Shown here: positions 10,570 to 21,815 of the stretch, one piece after another | Layout: each line of letters begins with the position of its first letter | Numbering within the stretch: the stretch's first letter is position 1 | Assembly: GCF_902806685.2 (NCBI RefSeq) | Contig: NC_048536.1 | Coordinates: 6,696,001 to 6,760,000 of the forward strand | Reading direction: 5' to 3' | Length of the DNA stretch: 64,000 nt | Origin: Maniola hyperantus | Lineage: Eukaryota > Arthropoda > Insecta > Lepidoptera > Nymphalidae | The notes under the pieces: model-generated | What the model was told of the DNA's origin: nothing | The model's input: only the letters and a program-made list of their open reading frames with translations | Database searches by the model: none | Position numbers and translations under genes: made by a program

Positions 10570-11910
10570 AGTGCTAATTTCACTTTAATAGTGTAAAGAA
10601 ATAAAAATATTTGCTGTACCATCTTGGGCGTCTTGAAGCGATGAGGCAATGAGAGGACAGCGTAGTGCTACACTGGGCCATCCTGCACGAACGGCGAAGT
10701 TTTCGCTCCTCGGTCGTTAAGAGGCGCGAATTGGTCGCGTTACAATTACAGCGCGGCCCGCCATATTTATGCCCGCGGTAACCAAATTGCCTGATATTAT
10801 TCCATCCCATTGAGTGCGAAAAGCGCAAATTAAACCGATTTTATATTGGATGATTTTCCTCGAGAGCGGGGGCGAGATATGTTCGTTCTGAGATAAGAAG
10901 CCGGGAAGATTGCGTTATGAAATAAGAAAGGAATTGCACATTCCAAAGAGTTGCTCCCAGTTTTCCGCTTTGGAATAAATATTTTAATTCTGTTCAGTTT
11001 GATTGACTTTATTTTTGTTGGGATGTTCTGTACGGATTAAAAAGCGTTTTGTTTATTGATACTTTTTGCTTGATATTGGTTTTAATAAACAAATGACTGT
11101 GTTCTTATTAGACTTTCTTCTAGTAGGTGTTCTCTGCAACACTACACTAAGAACGTTTTGTGATTTTGTTGTTACAAAAACAATGAATGTAATAAGTATT
11201 TATTATTCATTATTATGTTCATATTATATAGTAGCTAATTGTTTCGTAAGAGTCCTCATTGCAAAAATCCAATTTTTTTAATTTATTAATTATTATCGTC
11301 GTTGAACCTTTCCCATCCAACTCAGCTTTGATCTTGTACTAGGACTTAGGAGTACATAGTGCAACGGGTTGTGTTTGAAATGACCTTCCGGATTTCACTC
11401 CTGAACAGGTGAGCTATTGAACATAAATTGAAAGTTATAATTAACTTAAAGTATTGAAACTTTAAACTTAAAACTATTGAAAGAAATAAGACTCGTTGTA
11501 AAAATATATAGTGCATTCAATTGTTCATTGCATCTCAATGAGCCCGAAAGGCGAAAGCATCACTAAAATTTTACAACGCGTTTCAGGATATTCTCACAAG
11601 CACTCCAAGAAGAAAGTAGGAAGAAAGCGAAAGATATATCTTTGAGGGGTCCAGATATTTGGGAAACTATATAGCCTAATGAAAGCGAACGAGGGCGGCC
11701 GGGCGCTAACAACTAATTGGCTATTCCGAAAACTCATTTGAACACAAAATGGATTCTGTATTTAAATTTCAACATTTCGTAAAACAACGGCGAAAGTTAA
11801 ATGCATCAGGCGTTTTGGTTTCCGTAGATTCATTTTATTATCTTACTTGTTGATTAAGCATATTCTCGAGAACCATACTTACAAAAATTAGATATTGGTC
11901 ATTTTTGTAT
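10570..11910. other. No gene recognised
   Basis: About 1.3 kb. The part at 10620-10780 is richer in CpG than its surroundings, but no reading frame or recurrent repeat supports a function. Confidence 0.4.
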
Positions 11911-12232
11911 TCATCATCATCATTATCATCATCACGATCAACCCATCGCAGGCCACGACTGAGCACGAAGTCTCCTCTCTTAAGAGAAGAGTTTAGGCCA
12001 AAGTCCGCCACGCCGCAGGCCCAGTGTGGATTGGCAGACTTCATACCTCCTTGATAACATTATAAAGAACTTTCAGGCATGCAGGTTTACTCACGATGTT
12101 TTCCTACACCGTTAAAGCAAGTGATATTTAATTGCTTAAAATGCACATCACTCCAAAAATTTGGAGGTGCTGCGATCCCCCGACTTACCTAAATAGAAGG
12201 TCGACATCTTTACCACTAGGCTATCACCGCCC
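11911..12232 (-). mobile_element. SINE-1, near full length
   Basis: In minus orientation the unit runs from the tRNA-like head GGTGATAGCCTAGTGGTAAA to a (GAT)n tail, seen here as TCATCATCATCATTATCATC at the left end. The shared motif CACCGTTAAAGCAAGTGATA lies in the middle. A microsatellite tail in place of poly(A) is usual for this SINE type. Confidence 0.8.
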
Positions 12233-12361
12233 TTTTGTTAAGTAGTCATTTAATATTATAAGAGTGAATATCTTCTGGGCAAGCGCGCACTAACCAAGAC
12301 CTCATTGCTTTTTAAATCCAGTAATTTTTTAGTTCCTTAAAAGTTTTGTCTGGCACAGTGC

Positions 12362-12427
12362 AATGGCACACGTCTTCCAGCGTAGGTATTTGTATAATTT
12401 TGATTATGCCCATTTCAGTGCTTTGTG
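12362..12427. repeat. Dispersed repeat fragment
   Basis: TGGCACACGTCTTCCAGCGTA and, after a short spacer, CCATTTCAGTG match 4882-4935. The family is not identified. Confidence 0.5.
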
Positions 12428-12779
12428 GTTGAAGTAGACAATAAGGCTGTAATGTAAAGCAGATACAGAAGCTGTCAATGGATTCGTGTGCGATTTAATC
12501 ATTACTGGACTGGCGTGAATACAATCGGGCTGTTTCTGGGGAATCTAACGTCTAATGACGAATGAGCGCTGAATACTAAGCAGACGGTGTTCATCTACAT
12601 ACAAATTATCTGTTTCACAGATATTCACGTGCTTTCGCGATTACATAATTTTCTTTAGAGAAAATTTCAAGGGGCCGGAAGAGATTAGTGAAGTGACTTA
12701 GATACAATTTTGAAACTATAATACTCGTATTGTGATTAGTTTTTTTTAAATGTTACAATAAAACTTAAAGCTAGCCTTA

Positions 12780-13362
12780 TCCAATTACTATACCAATCAT
12801 ACCCGCGTGGAATGGTATCAAGAATACTGGCTGCATTTCCACGCTGGACAGCCAGGCTGATCCTTTGCGCAAAATTGGTCTAGCCCTTCTGTCACCATAT
12901 GAGACCATTAATGATCGTGGTGAAATGTCTCGTATTTTTTTTTAGCACTAAGACTCCATGGCCCCAGAGTTTCGATTCGATGAAAAAGACAAAAAAAAAC
13001 AAAAAAAGATAAATACAAAGGCAAAAAAACAAGAGGAAAAAATGTTTAAAAAAAAAGTTATAAAAAAAGAAGCCAAAAAAGACAAAATAAAAAGAAAAAT
13101 AAGAATATTATTATTAAAAAAAAAAAAAAAACTAGCAAAGTCTAAGTATAAGCCTAGTGTAACGTAGTATCCCTAACGCACTGCACTTAGTGTGTAGTAG
13201 CACCAATTTCAACAAAGCAATAAGAATGGCAAATGGAAAAAAAGTCAATCTTGGTACCGACCTAGAACAGTCTCCGACCGCCATGTCGGAGGTAAAAAAA
13301 GGGGGGAAAAAAAAAGAGTTTCGATTAGAGAGGCATATACTTGCGCCGCTTGCTGTTTTCGG
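12780..13362 (-). pseudogene. Retroelement coding fragment, split by an insertion
   Basis: The segments 12780-12965 and 13327-13362 match the fragment at 32735-32995, which still has an open minus-strand frame. Here the frame is broken. Shared words are TACTGGCTGCATTTCC, GGACAGCCAGGCTGATCC and CACTAAGACTCCATGGCCCC. The part between is a younger insertion (12978-13314) flanked by a 12-bp repeat. Next to the copy at 32735 this one also lacks about 30 bp just beyond the insertion point. It looks like the C-terminal part of a non-LTR element protein; the clade is not certain. Confidence 0.6.
12966..13326 (+). mobile_element. A-rich retroposed insertion with 12-bp target duplication
   Basis: The word AGAGTTTCGATT occurs at 12966-12977 and again at 13315-13326, on either side of a 337-bp insert that ends in a poly(A) run. 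A perfect duplication plus an A tail is the mark of LINE-driven retroposition. The first half is extremely A-rich and stays open for about 60 codons in one frame, giving a lysine-rich chain that ends in SKYKPSVT and a stop. The second half holds a hairpin, CTCCGAC-CGCCAT-GTCGGAG (about 13271-13290). It may be the 3' end of an mRNA or of an unknown SINE or LINE. No other copy is in the window. Confidence 0.8.
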
Positions 13363-13439
13363 CCATTTCTGCTGCGGCTGCTTAGTTAACTAATTTATTT
13401 TACGCCTATAAGAAAAATAAAAGTAGGTACATCATTATA

Positions 13440-13645
13440 ATATTATTATGAGGAAATTGTAAATTCACATTTTTTTTATGTAAAAGTGTATCTGTCTGTT
13501 TTTCTATTTGTTAACGTTTCAACTTTATGAAATATAGCACAGATATAGAATGATCCTGTACACGGACTTTTGTCCCGGAAAGTCACAGAGTAGCAACAGG
13601 ATTTTTCAAAAACCTAAATCTATCTGGTGACATACCTAACCTATC
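13440..13645 (+). mobile_element. HEL-B copy, degraded
   Basis: Diverged forms of the HEL-B words are seen in order: TATCTGTCTGTTTTTCTATT, GAAATATAGCACAGATATAG, TTTTGTCCCGGAAAGTCA and TTTTTCAAAAACCTAAATCT. The 3' hairpin is lost. Confidence 0.55.
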
Positions 13646-14118
13646 CTACCTACCTCTACCTACTACCTAATCTATATTGGTGACAACAACAATGTAAGTA
13701 GGTATCTACATCGTTTTCTATTTATTGTGCAATCTGAATCCTTTTTAGGTACATCCAGATTGAGTTAGAAATTCTTTATTCTTGTGAAAGATTCTCAAAG
13801 AGTTTGAGGAAGATGTTGTTTATATATAAAAATAAAACTATTTCTAAACACGTAGCTAGAAGAGTTCAACTAAACATTTGGACCTACACATTTTTCCTAA
13901 CTCTCTTTGTATTTAAAATAAAGTTGTACTAATAAAAGTAGCAAGTGGCATTCGATTTGATCATTATTCAGTCGTATTAAGGCGAATGCAATCGAATTTC
14001 TGAATTCTGGGGAATCTATCGTCTGGCTGGGCTTAATGACGACTGTGCTCTGAATACTGAACGGTCAGTTCGCAAGACTCTACCTACGTGTAGATGTGAA
14101 TAAGTGTCAAGTCATCCA

Positions 14119-14225
14119 TCCATACTAATATTATAAATGCGAAAGTATGTTTGTCTGTCTGCCTGTTCGTCTGCTTGCTTTTTCCTTTTCACAGTTTAGT
14201 TGATTTTGATCAAATTTGGAAAATT
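14119..14225 (+). mobile_element. HEL-B 5' fragment
   Basis: It begins with TCCATACTAATATTATAAAT and a GTCTGTCTGCCTG tract, then GATTTTGATCAAATTTGG. The rest of the unit is missing. Confidence 0.65.
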
Positions 14226-15500
14226 GGTTTGAATATTTATGAAAGCGAATTACTGCTTCCCATGAATATTGGATGCACCAAAGGAACTGCCGATGCGTTG
14301 CTGGCCTTTCTGGAATTTGCTGTATTTAGGCCTTTCAGGAATGTGTTGCTGTATTCAGATAGGTAGGTATTACTCTTGGTATTAGATCAATTTGCACAAA
14401 ATGTTTTTGTATAGCTGCTAAATTGTAGAAAGCTTTCTTTCTATCACGCATGATTCTCGTCGAGCGCAAGCGTTTGTTGATATTGCATAAAACCTTTTTT
14501 TTTTCTTGATTTTAAACACAGTTTCATATAAACTCCTTGATTTGATAAAAAAGGAACACTATCACTATGCCGAAACACTACTAATTACGAGTATCGTTTA
14601 AAGGAAAGGAAGGAAAGGTTGCGCTCAGAATGTTGGTGTTAAGCTAAAATTGAAAAGTTTGTAGAGACAAATTTTATTAAATAAACGTCTAATAAATCAA
14701 ATGGTTCACTTCTTTGTCACGGTAAATTGCGTTCTATTTAAGTCGTCGTATGCGTTAGGTTGGGTGGCGCTCGACATATTGTCTGAGAACTCCGCCGACG
14801 ACGCCTCTCCGATAAATAAGCAGGTCACATATTGAAGGGGGTAAGGGGGAATACAATTGTAACTTTCCTGCCTTCGGCTTACGTGAAGGCAAAAGTTTAA
14901 AAAATACAAGTTTTCCTGTATAGGCTAAGCGCTGGCAGTAAGAATGTCCTTACTACCGCCCGTAGACTCTATCTATTCACTGACTGAATTCTCGGACAAT
15001 CTCTATTATATAAAAATAAAAGACCAGCCCTTGGATCTAGAAAGTTGAAATTTTGCACAAAGGTTCCCTTTATAATCCAATTCCCATGGGAAAAGGAAAG
15101 GAGAGAATTTCTTATTCTATTGTACCTAATTTCTAATTGCGCATAGTCTGTATTTCAAGCTTTATTGTAGAACGAATCTAGCCAATCAGTTAAACAGTAG
15201 CATTATTTCAGAAACTCAAAAATAGCGATTATTATTTCCTATCCATTATTCAAGTCCATCTACTACTGTGACCCGACTGACGATTCGAATAAGAATGAGC
15301 TTCCATTAAGTTACTAAAGATTTAGTGCATAACAAGTAGCCCTGTATTCAGAACAGAACTTCGGACTATTTTAATGTTACCTTATTCAGAGTAGGTAACG
15401 TTCTACTATTTTCTTTGAACCAGTTTCTATAAGTATTTCCTGTAAGGCTTTTACTTTTTATTTAATAGTACCAAGATTTGGTTCAGATTTATCCACAAAA
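14226..15500. other. No gene; weak repeat traces
   Basis: The stretch 14428-14485 (CATGATTCTCGTCGAGCGCAAG) resembles the 3' untranslated part of the LINE remnant at 60837-61070. The block at about 15003-15110, beginning TCTATTATATAAAAATAAAA, looks like the start of another Helitron-like unit. Both are weak. Confidence 0.3.
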
Positions 15501-15595
15501 TACTTACTTAGGTTAACTTACGCTATCCAATCTTGCTATCCGGTAAATACTTGTTTAGGTTACCTTTCGCTATTCAATCTTGCTATCCGGTAAAT

Positions 15596-16085
15596 GAAGC
15601 AGTGATAGCCTAGTGGTTAGGACGTCCGCCTTCTAATTTTTTTTTTGAAAGAATATTAGCCATGTTAAATGACTAATATTCCCCTTTCCTCTCCAACTAA
15701 GCGTCAAGCTTGTGCTAGGAGTAGGTACGACAATAGTGCAACGGGCGGGGTCTGAACCGTCGACCTTTCGGTTTTCAGTCCACTCCTTTACCCGTTGAGC
15801 TATTGAGGCTACTGAAATTCGAGTGCGGGGGTTCGATCCCGGGCACGGACCTCTAACTTTTCGGAATTATGTGCGTTTTAATTAATTAAATATCACTTGC
15901 TTTAACGGTGAAGGAAAACATCGTGAGGAAACCTGCATGCTTGAGAGTTCTCCATAATGTTCTCAAAGGTGTGTGAAGTCTACCAATCCGCACATGGCCA
16001 GCGTGGTAGACTATGGCCAAAACCCTTCTCACTCTGAGAGGAGACCCGCGCTCTGTAGTGAGCCGGTGATGGGTTGATCATGATG
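15596..16085 (+). mobile_element. SINE-1 with 11-bp target duplication, split by SINE-2
   Basis: ATCCGGTAAAT at 15585-15595 and 16086-16096 flanks the unit, although the same word is native to the minisatellite. The A box TAGCCTAGTGGT lies at 15606-15617 and the B box GGTTCGATCCC at 15830-15840. A SINE-2 copy at 15637-15810 sits between them and separates the two halves of the promoter. The body (AAATATCACTTGCTTTAACG, GAGGAAACCTGCATGC, GAGAGGAGACCCG) ends in ATCATGATG. Confidence 0.85.
15637..15810 (-). mobile_element. SINE-2 nested in SINE-1
   Basis: A full copy in minus orientation: its A tail appears as a T run at 15637, and the head ends with AGCCTCAATAGCTC in reverse at 15810. A clean target duplication is not seen; CTTCTAATT on the left and ACTGAAATT on the right share only part. 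Confidence 0.88.
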
Positions 16086-16222
16086 ATCCGGTAAATACTT
16101 GCTTAATCCAATCTTGCTATTATGTAAAGACTTGCTTACGTCAACTTATGCTATCCAATCTTGTTGTCCGGTAATTTATACTTGCTTAGGTTAACTTACG
16201 CTATCCAAGCTTGGCGATATCT

Positions 16223-17035
16223 ACCACTCACCATTCTAATACAGTGAAAAAAAATTTGAAGCATCTGTAATAATAAATTCCATGAAGACAGCGGCCGATA
16301 AATCGACGAAAAATAAGGCTTCCTAATCTCGTCCTGAGCCAACCGAGTTCGGAGCGGCGATTTTACTTCAACTTAAGAATACACAACAAGTAATTAGTAT
16401 GCAGGGAAGTTGTACAACATTTTTTTACATTATGCTAAGTCCTAAAGAAAAAGAACGAACACTCGGGGCGAAAGGGAAACACTCCAGCGATTTCCAATAA
16501 TTCATTAGAGCCGCCCCGTCACAGGGTACGAATTAAAATTAATGATTCGCGAAGACGCCGTCGTTTCCGAAGGATCTCATTGTGTTATCCCGTCACTTTT
16601 TATTCATTGGGGTAATGCCCGTATTATGGTATTCCTTTACAGGTGTTTCGGCGACTTTTCAACTGTCTATTTATTTGAGTATTGCTATTTGTTGGCTGTC
16701 TCCCTCCATTACAATGTTACTTTTACTTTTTTATTAGAGCGAATTTTGATGTAGCATAATATTATTATCTTCTTTTTACTTCAGCCCGGTTTCATACTTG
16801 AAGTTGGCTTGCACGATAGCAGTTAGCGTATTAAACTTGACCTGAAATAGCCGGGATTCAAACCACTAGGATTCTTTGTAAGGACCGGATAGTTACGGCT
16901 GATAGGTAGGCAATCAAACTGCCAGATTTTTTTTATTTCCAAAGAACAACGAGATATTCACTTAATCCACCAAAACAGACAAGTCTCAATTTTATTCTGC
17001 AGGTTATACCACACACATTTGACTTTTTTGTTATT
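16223..17035. other. No feature recognised
   Basis: No recurrent repeat. A frame at 16542-16754 has no protein-like character. Confidence 0.4.
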
Positions 17036-17322
17036 AGGGTTCCGTACCTCAAAAGGAAAAACGGAACTCTTATAGGATCACTTTGTTGTCTGTCTGTCTG
17101 TCTGTCTGTTCGTCTGTCTGTCAAGAAACCTACAGGGTACTTCCCGTTGACCTAGAATCATGAAATTTGGCAGGAAGGTGGGTCTTATAGCTGGCATTAG
17201 GGGAAAAATCTGAAAACCGTGAATTTGTGGTAACATCACACAAACAAATTAATTTGTCCACATCTTAAGAGGTGTTTATACATAAGAGTCCTCTCCATAC
17301 AAACGTATTTTGGTTCTTAATT
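17036..17322 (+). mobile_element. GTC element, 3'-truncated, first of tandem pair
   Basis: It begins with AGGGTTCCGTACCTCAAAAG, has the GTCTGTCTGTCTGTC tract, AAGAAACCTACAGGGTACTT and TGAAATTTGGCAGG, then ends within about 285 bp. A complete copy starts directly after it in the same orientation. Confidence 0.85.
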
Positions 17323-17758
17323 AGGGTTCCGTACCTCAAAAGGAAACACGGAACCCTTATAGGATCACTTTGTTGTCTGTCTGTCTGTCTGTCTGTTTGT
17401 CAGTCAAGAAACCTACAGGGTACTTCCCGTTGACGTAGAATCATGAAATTTGGCAGGTAGGTAGGTCTTGTAGCAGACAGTCGGGGAAAAATTGAAAAAA
17501 CGTGAATTTGTGGTTAAATATCACACAAAAAAAAAATTGTGGTCATGAACTAATAATTAGTATTTTCAATTATTTTCGAAGTAAGTTAACTATATCAAGT
17601 GGGGTATCATATGAAAGGTCTTCACCTGTGCATTCTAAAACTGATTTTATTTATTTTTATGCATCATAGTTTTTGAGTTATCATGCAAAATGTCGAAAAT
17701 ATACGACTGAATTACGGAACCCTCGTTGCGCGAGCCTGACTCGCACTTGGCCGTTTTT
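17323..17758 (+). mobile_element. GTC element, full copy
   Basis: About 436 bp from AGGGTTCCGTACC to the GC-rich end CGAGCCTGACTCGCACTTGG followed by CCG and T. Internal landmarks are the GTCT tract, GTGGGGTATCATATGAAAGG and TCATGCAAAATGTCGAAAAT. Reference copy for the family here. It is non-coding. Confidence 0.88.
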
Positions 17759-18327
17759 TACTAATCTTGTTGTACCTTATGTACCGCAGAGTAACATCTG
17801 CTTCTATCCATAACCATTTACCATTATAACAGCTATCATAGATACAATAACCGTCTAAGTATTAGAGTCAAACTTGAAATTCAGCTATACACTACAAAGT
17901 GTAATTTATGTGCGATATATACCCGTTTCCTTAACTTCAATTTGGCTTTAATGCTGTTGATCCCGTGTTGGGATTTGCAGCGACATTGTCGCGGGATGAT
18001 TTGATGAGAATTCGGGCGACGGCGCGACATACTAGACGCGTTTCCAGTTTCTCGTCACGCGCGCGGCTCAAATAAGGCTTACTACCCCGCTGTCGTCCCG
18101 CCTCGCCTAACGCCCTCCGTTTCTAAAGTAAACTGCAGAATACCTAATGCCTTCATACGTTATTAGTCTTCGAAATTTGTACAGGCATCAATTTATTTTT
18201 TACTTGTAAAAGTGTATGAATGAGTTACTAAAACTAAATATTTAAACGAAATCCATATTTTCTGAGATGAAGTTGTTTCCAGTACGTTTTTACGAAATTT
18301 CTCTGATTTTGGTTGGTCAATATTCAA
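17759..18327. other. No gene; CpG-rich patch at 17990-18115
   Basis: The stretch around CGCGACATACTAGACGCG and TCACGCGCGCGGCTC is clearly richer in CpG than its surroundings. Nothing else marks it as a promoter. Confidence 0.35.
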
Positions 18328-18663
18328 AAACCCGGCCAAGTGCGAGTCGGGCTCGCGCAGCGAGAATTCCGTATTACAGTCGTATTATTTCGACATTTTG
18401 CACGATAATTCAAAAACTATGATACCTACATAAAAATAAATAAAAATCTGTTTTAGAAAGCACAGGTGAAGACCTTTCATAATCTGACTACCCCACTTGA
18501 TATACCTAGTTATCTTACTTCGAAAATTGAAAATACTAATTATTAGTTCATGACCACAATTTCATTTTTTTTGTGTGATATATAACCACAAATTCACGTT
18601 TTTCAGATTTTTCCCCGAATGTCTGCTACAAGACCTACCTACCTGCCAAATTTCATGATTAGG
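18328..18663 (-). mobile_element. GTC element, lacks the microsatellite end
   Basis: It starts with CGGCCAAGTGCGAGTCGGGC and runs in reverse of the copy at 17323 to CTACCTGCCAAATTTCATGA. The part holding the GTCT tract is absent. Confidence 0.85.
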
Positions 18664-20245
18664 TCACCCATCACCCAACTACAAAAAAAAGAATAATTCA
18701 AAAGAAGTTGCAAAAGTTTATTTCAGTAAAATTAATTTGAGATTTTAAACCTTATGCAGCCTAATATTTTTTCCAAAACCTTGAACCGATATTATGCTTT
18801 TGTTAAGAAAATTGATTAATATTTAAAGTTACGTAAAGGTCTAATTTCTCCAATCTTTCTAATGTTATTTAGCTTGCGGCACCTTTATCATCAACGCTTT
18901 CATTTGTATGATAAATGTATCAAAAATATAAACATACAATATATTTTATCACAGAAAGTTTCTAAATTGGAAAAAACTTCTGAATTTTTTATGCCAGTTA
19001 CGAAACACGAAATGTCGTTGGTTATAAAAGATTTATGATCTAGTCGTTTATTCTGCACCTTTTCCCTTATAAATTATGCGATCCTGTTAAGGGTTTATTG
19101 TAAATATTTATAATCATGCTCAAAATACTTCCACTGCTTTCTTTAAAAAATCTCTTCCGAAAATCGACAACTTGCAGGCCATCAAAGTCTTTTCTAAAAA
19201 GTTTCTCAATTCCGCCTGGTTTTCTTCAATCAATAGATTTTTGGGAGGTGGTGCCATATTTTTTTTTTGGATAAAAGCTTAAAATGTATGTAAATGTTTA
19301 ATTAAGTTTAAAATTATTTTCGAAAAAACCAACTACAAAAACCAGCAGGTTCAAAGTAAAAGATAGTTTTTTTTTCACATATAGGTATATAGAACTGTAC
19401 GTTGAAGTCGGGCAAGATAAAAAGATAGTCAACGCGTAGCGTTAACCGGACGATTTTTTTTTGTAGTGGCTTCAGTTTTTGAAAAGAATTTTATAATCCT
19501 AATCTCAAAAACGGTTTATCTCAAAAATGGCAACTTTTTTAAATAAATTTTAGTCAATATCATAATATCCTTAAACAACAAAGGGATGCAAAATAGCAGT
19601 ATGTTATATATGTAAAAACATGCGCTTAGGACGTATTTCGTGAGGTCTAATTGAGGCGAACCACTAACTTCATTTTAGTTTCAGAACCTGTTCGTGTCTG
19701 ACTAGTGGGACTTAGGCACAGGCATATGGCAGTATTATTTTAATTGATCACGTAGATTCTAAGTCTGTAGCACAGCCGTAGTACGTGCAAAACTTATTAA
19801 GAAAAGTTTTATAAGTACTTAATCACAAGGCCCTCTCAAACAGGTGTGAAATTTCGGTTGGATTTTTCAACGGCCTCAAGATCGGTTATTTTGTAGCGGT
19901 TTGGAAGAAGCGGAGTGTAAGAACGCATCCAAAATCGTACAAAATGTAAGGAATAGAATAGTAGTCCGGGTCACAGCTGAAAATTAGCGTCCTGCATCTT
20001 ATGCGTGTTAACGCATGTTGTAAGACATTGTGCTGAGCTGTACACCCATTTGGAGTGGTGTCACAGATAAAAATGTTACATTTGTACTTTGTTTATTTCT
20101 AGTCTGAGTAGGGGATTTGGTCCCGTAGCCCAGTCACCAGGCGATGCGTGGGAACCATGAAATTTTAGTCGGTAAGAGTCCGACATAAGATCCGTGTTGC
20201 CCCGGGCACGGTGGTATCCATGAGGATTTCCCGGCCAAAAAATTA
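18664..20245. other. No gene recognised; unassigned AT-rich block
   Basis: The words CCCAACTACAAAAA (about 18676), CCAACTACAAAAA (about 19327) and TTTTTTTTTGTAGT in reverse (about 19456) suggest bits of one old repeat, but I cannot delimit it. No coding frame stands out. Confidence 0.3.
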
Positions 20246-20403
20246 AACCCGGTCTAGTGCAAGTCGGACTCACACAAAGAGTTCTGTGCCATTGTACAAG
20301 ATATACTTAACACTTTGTACTATTTAGGGTTCCGTACCTGAAAAGGAAAAAGAAACCCTTATAGGATCACTTCGTTGTCTGTCTGTCTGTATGTCTATCT
20401 GTT

Positions 20404-20435
<32 letters not shown>

Positions 20436-21108
20436 CATCTGTCGTGTCTGTCAAGAAAATTTATAGGGTACTTCCCGTTGACCAAGAATCATGAAATTTG
20501 GCAGGTAGGTAGGTCTTATAATAGCGCAAGCAAAGGAATAGAATTAGAATTAGAATTTGTTTATTAATAACTTGGTACACAATCAATTAATCCGATCAAT
20601 AATAAATCCGAAAAGCGTAAATTTGTGGTTACATCATTAAAAAAACATTAAAATGTGTTCATGAACAAATAAATACAATAAGTATTTTAAAATTTCAATG
20701 TGAGATAACTATTAACTATACCAAGTGGGGTATCATATGAAAGGGCTTTGCTTGTTCATTCTAAAAACAGATTTTTATTTATTTTTATGTACAGTTGTTT
20801 TTGATTTATCGTGCAAATGTCGAAAAAATACCCGACATAAATTAAATACCTACTCGAAATATTCCGAGTACGGAACCCTCGGTGCGCGAGTATGACTCGC
20901 AATTGCGCAGTTTTTTTTATTTGAATGGCGGCCATTTAGACATTTTTGTTTATTGTATATTAGGTTGTTATAAACAAAAGAATTACACACTGTGAACATT
21001 TCAACTCTACTTACTTAGGTATTTCATAAGATAGAGCCCGCTGACAGACGGACGGATGCTTAGTAACAGGGTCCCGTTGGCGCCCTTCGGGTACGAGACC
21101 CTAAAAAG
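20246..21108 (+). mobile_element. GTC2 element interrupted by a GTC element
   Basis: The GTC2 head (CCCGGTCTAGTGCAAGTCGG, 20246-20320) and tail (GAATGGCGGCCATTTAGAC to CGAGACCCTAAAAAGG, 20925-21108) match the unbroken GTC2 copies at 21495-21815 and 44885-45160. A GTC copy occupies the space between them. Confidence 0.8.
20326..20917 (+). mobile_element. GTC element nested in GTC2
   Basis: It runs from GGGTTCCGTACC through a long GTCT tract to GCGCGAGTATGACTCGC. TATTT lies on both sides (20321-20325 and 20918-20922), though next to a T run. Inside, the usual GTCGGGGAAAAAT region is replaced by about 65 bp containing AATAGAATTAGAATTAGAAT, which looks like another retroelement tail. Confidence 0.8.
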
Positions 21109-21207
21109 GTTCTGCCGGAAAATGAAAGTTTCTGCCGGTTATGTGGCTTCATGCGAAGGTAAATTACGCTGTGAGTAGGTACTTAGGTAAAAACGCATGC
21201 TATGTAA

Positions 21208-21245
21208 GTATTAGCGCGTCGGCGCGCCGCGCCGCGTCGTCGCGT
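21208..21245. other. Short CpG-dense stretch
   Basis: GCGCGTCGGCGCGCCGCGCC is followed by GCGTCGTCGCG. It is almost pure CpG in AT-rich surroundings. Function unknown. Confidence 0.4.
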
Positions 21246-21494
21246 AGGTAAGTTCGATTTTACTAGGGGTTTCCCAATTTGTGTCAATGCAATTGCTATT
21301 GTATTTTGTCATGGCAATGCACCATGAATTACACCTATCCTTCATAGTCACATTTGATTGTACGGACAGAAGTCACGATAATGCTAAATAGTTGCATAGC
21401 AATTTACAACGAATCATGCAATAATATTATTATATTCCACATGAGGAACGAGCTGCAAAAATAGAAATACTTTTACGGCATACTGTTCGATATA

Positions 21495-21815
21495 AAAAAC
21501 CGGCCAAGTGCGAGTCGGACTCGCACACGAAATGTTCTGTACAATCGAACAAGATAGGTATACTTCCCTAACAATATATTATATACTTTTATTATTTTTT
21601 CATTTTATGGCGACCATTTTGAAAAGTTTTATTATTAATTGTAATTAGGTATAACATCAGTAGAAATACACATTCTATGAAAATTTGAACTCTCTACCTA
21701 CCATGGTTCATGACATACAGCCCGCTGACAGACCGGCGGATGGACAGACGGGTGGACAGCGGGAGCTTAGTAATTGGATCCTGTTGGCACCCTTCGGGAT
21801 CGGAACCCTAAAAAC
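21495..21815 (+). mobile_element. GTC2 element, intact copy
   Basis: It begins AAACCGGCCAAGTGCGAGTC and ends CGGGATCGGAACCCTAAAAA. Internal GACAGACCGGCGGATGGACA marks the family. It shares only its termini with GTC. Confidence 0.82.

Larger units (their letters stand above)
15501..16222. repeat. Minisatellite with ~50-bp unit, split by a SINE
   Basis: The unit is about ATACTTGCTTAGGTTAACTT followed by ACGCTATCCAATCTTGCTATCCGGTAA. About two units lie at 15501-15595 and nearly three at 16086-16222. They differ by a few substitutions. The SINE-1 at 15596-16085 interrupts the array. Confidence 0.8.

Noticed and set aside
12958..13167. Lysine-rich protein gene starting at 12958
   Set aside because: The start codon lies in the old fragment and the lysine part in the later insertion, so this exact frame was created by the insertion. 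Only the insert itself may once have been coding.
16933..17124. Frame with TDRRTDRQTDRQ and similar ones at 38947
   Set aside because: They are translations of the GACA microsatellite of GTC elements.
17990..18115. CpG-rich promoter
   Set aside because: CpG density is raised, but there is no adjoining coding sequence or core promoter motif that would support it.
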